Source: Bacillota bacterium (GTDB taxonomy: Bacteria; Bacillota; Clostridia; Christensenellales; Aristaeellaceae). Taken from it: DNA of 7,992 bases. Positions 6,625 to 7,992 of this stretch are shown here, piece by piece; position 1 is the first letter of the stretch, and every line of letters starts with the position of its first letter. Location of the stretch: the NCBI GenBank assembly GCA_019137115.1, contig JAGVSV010000284.1, positions 1 to 7,992 of the forward strand, written 5' to 3'. Under the pieces are notes generated by a model, which saw nothing but the letters and a program-made list of their open reading frames with translations, was not told where the DNA came from and made no database searches. A program made the translations under genes and the position numbers.

Positions 6625-7383
6625 TTGGGCAAAGTCATCGCGGTGGCCAACCAGAAAGGCGGCGTGGGCAAAACGACCACAGCGGTCAACCTGGGGGCGT
6701 GCCTGGCTGAATTTGGCAGGAACGTGCTGCTGTGCGACCTGGACCCGCAGGGCAACGCGACCAGCGGCCTGGGCGTGCGCGCGGGCGAAGAGACCTCCTA
6801 TGAGGTGATGCTGGGCCAAGCGCCAGCCGCCCGGGCCATTGTGCCCACCAGCTGCAAGGGCTTGTCCTTGCTGCCGGCGGATATCCGGCTGGCGGCTGCC
6901 GATGTGGAGCTGGTGGAAGCGCCGCGGCGCGAATACCGCTTTGCCGATGCCATCCAGCAGGAAGCCAGGAACCACGATTTCGTGCTGATCGACTGCCCGC
7001 CGTCGCTGGGCTTGTTGACCATCAACGCCCTGACCGCGGCGGACAGCGTGCTGGTACCCATCCAGAGCGAGTATTACGCGCTGGAGGGCGTGACCGCGCT
7101 GATGAACACCATTTCGCGCATCCAGCATTCGTTCAACAAGGGCTTGCAGCTGGAGGGCGTGGTGCTCACGATGTTTGACGGCCGCACCAATCTGTCCTTG
7201 CAGGTGGCGGCCGAGGTCAAGAAACACTTCAAGTCCAAGATTTTCACCACGATCATCCCGCGCAATGTGCGCCTGGGGGAGGCGCCCAGCCACGGACAGC
7301 CCATCCACCAGTACGACAGCCGCAGCGTGGGAGCGGAAGCCTACCGCCAGCTGGCACGGGAGCTGATCGCGCGCAATGCATAA
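6625..7383 (+). CDS. soj: chromosome partitioning ATPase ParA (Soj)
   Basis: This deviant Walker-type ATPase works with ParB on parS-bound chromosome in origin segregation. In Bacillus its homologue also regulates DnaA. With the TTG start the protein is 252 aa, almost exactly Soj length, and begins MGKVIAVANQKGGVGKTTTA. This is the family's standard N-terminus. Starting at ATG 6619 would add Met-Arg. Visible motifs are the deviant Walker A KGGVGKTT (residues 11-18, signature Lys 11 and Lys 16), the CDLDPQGNATSGLG box (37-50) with Asp 40, Walker B VLIDCPPSLGLLTINAL with Asp 123, the conserved EYYALEGV segment, and the C-terminal IIPRNVRLGEAPSHGQPI. There is no N-terminal DNA-binding extension, so this is the short chromosomal type rather than the large plasmid ParA. 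It is followed 15 bases later by parB. All key residues appear intact. Confidence 0.96.
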   Translation: MGKVIAVANQKGGVGKTTTAVNLGACLAEFGRNVLLCDLDPQGNATSGLGVRAGEETSYEVMLGQAPAARAIVPTSCKGLSLLPADIRLAAADVELVEAPRREYRFADAIQQEARNHDFVLIDCPPSLGLLTINALTAADSVLVPIQSEYYALEGVTALMNTISRIQHSFNKGLQLEGVVLTMFDGRTNLSLQVAAEVKKHFKSKIFTTIIPRNVRLGEAPSHGQPIHQYDSRSVGAEAYRQLARELIARNA

Positions 7384-7398
7384 AGGTCAGGAAAGCGT

Positions 7399-7992
7399 AT
7401 GAAGAAAAATGCCCTGGGCAGGGGGCTGGACGCCCTGCTGCCGCGGATTGAACAGGAAAGCCAGGTGCGGGACATCCCGCTTGATGACATTGACATCAAT
7501 CAAAACCAGCCCCGTAAGGCGTTTGATGATCAAAGCCTTCAGGAGCTGGCGCAAAGCATACAGGAAGTGGGGCTGTTGCAGCCCATTCTGGTCACCGAGC
7601 ACCGCAACCGCTACCGCATTGTAGCGGGCGAACGGCGTTTCCGCGCCGCCCGGCTAGCAGGGCTGGACAGCGTGCCGTGCATTGTGCGCACGTTTACCGC
7701 CAATGAGCAGCTGGAGGCCGCATTGGTCGAGAACCTCCAGCGCGAGGACCTGAACCCCATCGAGGAAGCCCAGGCGGTGCAGGCGTTGATGGCGGCTGCG
7801 GACTATACCCAGGAGCAGGCCGCCCAGCGGCTGGGCAAATCCCGGCCCGCGGTGGCCAACCTGCTGCGGCTGCTGTCACTGACCGAGCCGGTGCGGCAGA
7901 TGGTGCGGACAGGCTTGTTAAGCCAGGGGCACGCCCGCGCGCTGGCGGGCATTTCCGATGCCGCGCGGCAAGTGCACCTGGCGCGCCGCGCC
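7399..7992 (+). CDS. spo0J: chromosome partitioning protein ParB (Spo0J), C-terminus beyond window
   Basis: This is a parS-binding CTPase clamp that spreads on origin-proximal DNA, loads SMC and stimulates the ParA ATPase. The ATG at 7399 has AGGA 6 nt upstream, and 198 codons are visible before the window ends. In order: the N-terminal ParA-contacting peptide MKKNALGRGLDALLP, the ParB N-domain with NQPRKAF (36-42) and LLQPILV (59-65), the GERRFRAAR box (77-85) needed for CTP binding and spreading, ENLQRED then NPIEEA (111-124), and a helix-turn-helix around 136-160 (YTQEQAAQRLGKSRPAVANL). The rest of the parS-binding domain and the C-terminal dimerisation domain fall outside the window. Noc is a paralogue with similar architecture, but the direct pairing with parA makes ParB/Spo0J the better call. 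Confidence 0.96.
   Translation, partial: MKKNALGRGLDALLPRIEQESQVRDIPLDDIDINQNQPRKAFDDQSLQELAQSIQEVGLLQPILVTEHRNRYRIVAGERRFRAARLAGLDSVPCIVRTFTANEQLEAALVENLQREDLNPIEEAQAVQALMAAADYTQEQAAQRLGKSRPAVANLLRLLSLTEPVRQMVRTGLLSQGHARALAGISDAARQVHLARRA

Noticed and set aside
6601..7308. Minus-strand open frame of 235 codons opposite parA
   Set aside because: Shadow of a strongly conserved ParA gene; no ribosome binding site or motif.

Overview
The window looks like ordinary chromosomal DNA from a high-GC, Gram-positive, Clostridia-like bacterium. This is inferred from four things: a tRNA-responsive T-box leader in front of ileS, strong AAGGAGG-type ribosome binding sites, a Soj/Spo0J-type ParAB pair, and a eukaryote-like (type 2) isoleucyl-tRNA synthetase of the kind common in clostridia. 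Coding sequence is GC-rich throughout, with no obvious compositional island. I see no transposase, integrase, CRISPR array, tRNA, rRNA or phage gene.

Layout, left to right. Positions 1-513 (+) are the C-terminal part of a gamma-glutamyltranspeptidase-like Ntn hydrolase whose start lies outside the window. Five bases after its stop comes an extended -10 promoter (518-545). It is followed by a roughly 210-nt T-box riboswitch with a candidate ATC (isoleucine) specifier, ending in an intrinsic terminator at 735-762. This leader controls ileS (776-3904, +), a full-length 1042-aa type 2 IleRS. A perfect 14-bp hairpin at 3926-3958 separates ileS from two genes on the minus strand. The first (3985-4971) encodes a secreted, cysteine-free protein of unknown function. 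The second, upstream of it in transcription order (5065-5973), encodes a DMT/EamA-family membrane transporter with a plausible sigma-A promoter at 6012-6041. The right end is a plus-strand operon: an unrecognised 160-aa protein (6129-6611), then soj/parA (best start TTG at 6625), then spo0J/parB (7399 to the window end, C-terminus cut off).

How the genes work together. The T-box makes ileS expression depend on uncharged tRNA-Ile. The right-hand operon encodes the ParA ATPase and ParB CTPase that act on parS sites in origin segregation. The unknown gene before parA occupies the place where many Firmicutes carry rsmG or noc, and its stop codon overlaps the parA ribosome binding site. That makes it the most interesting unknown here. 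I did not find a novel multi-gene system. The findings are local: an unusual start codon, substituted substrate-binding positions in the hydrolase, the T-box with its type 2 IleRS, and two uncharacterised proteins.
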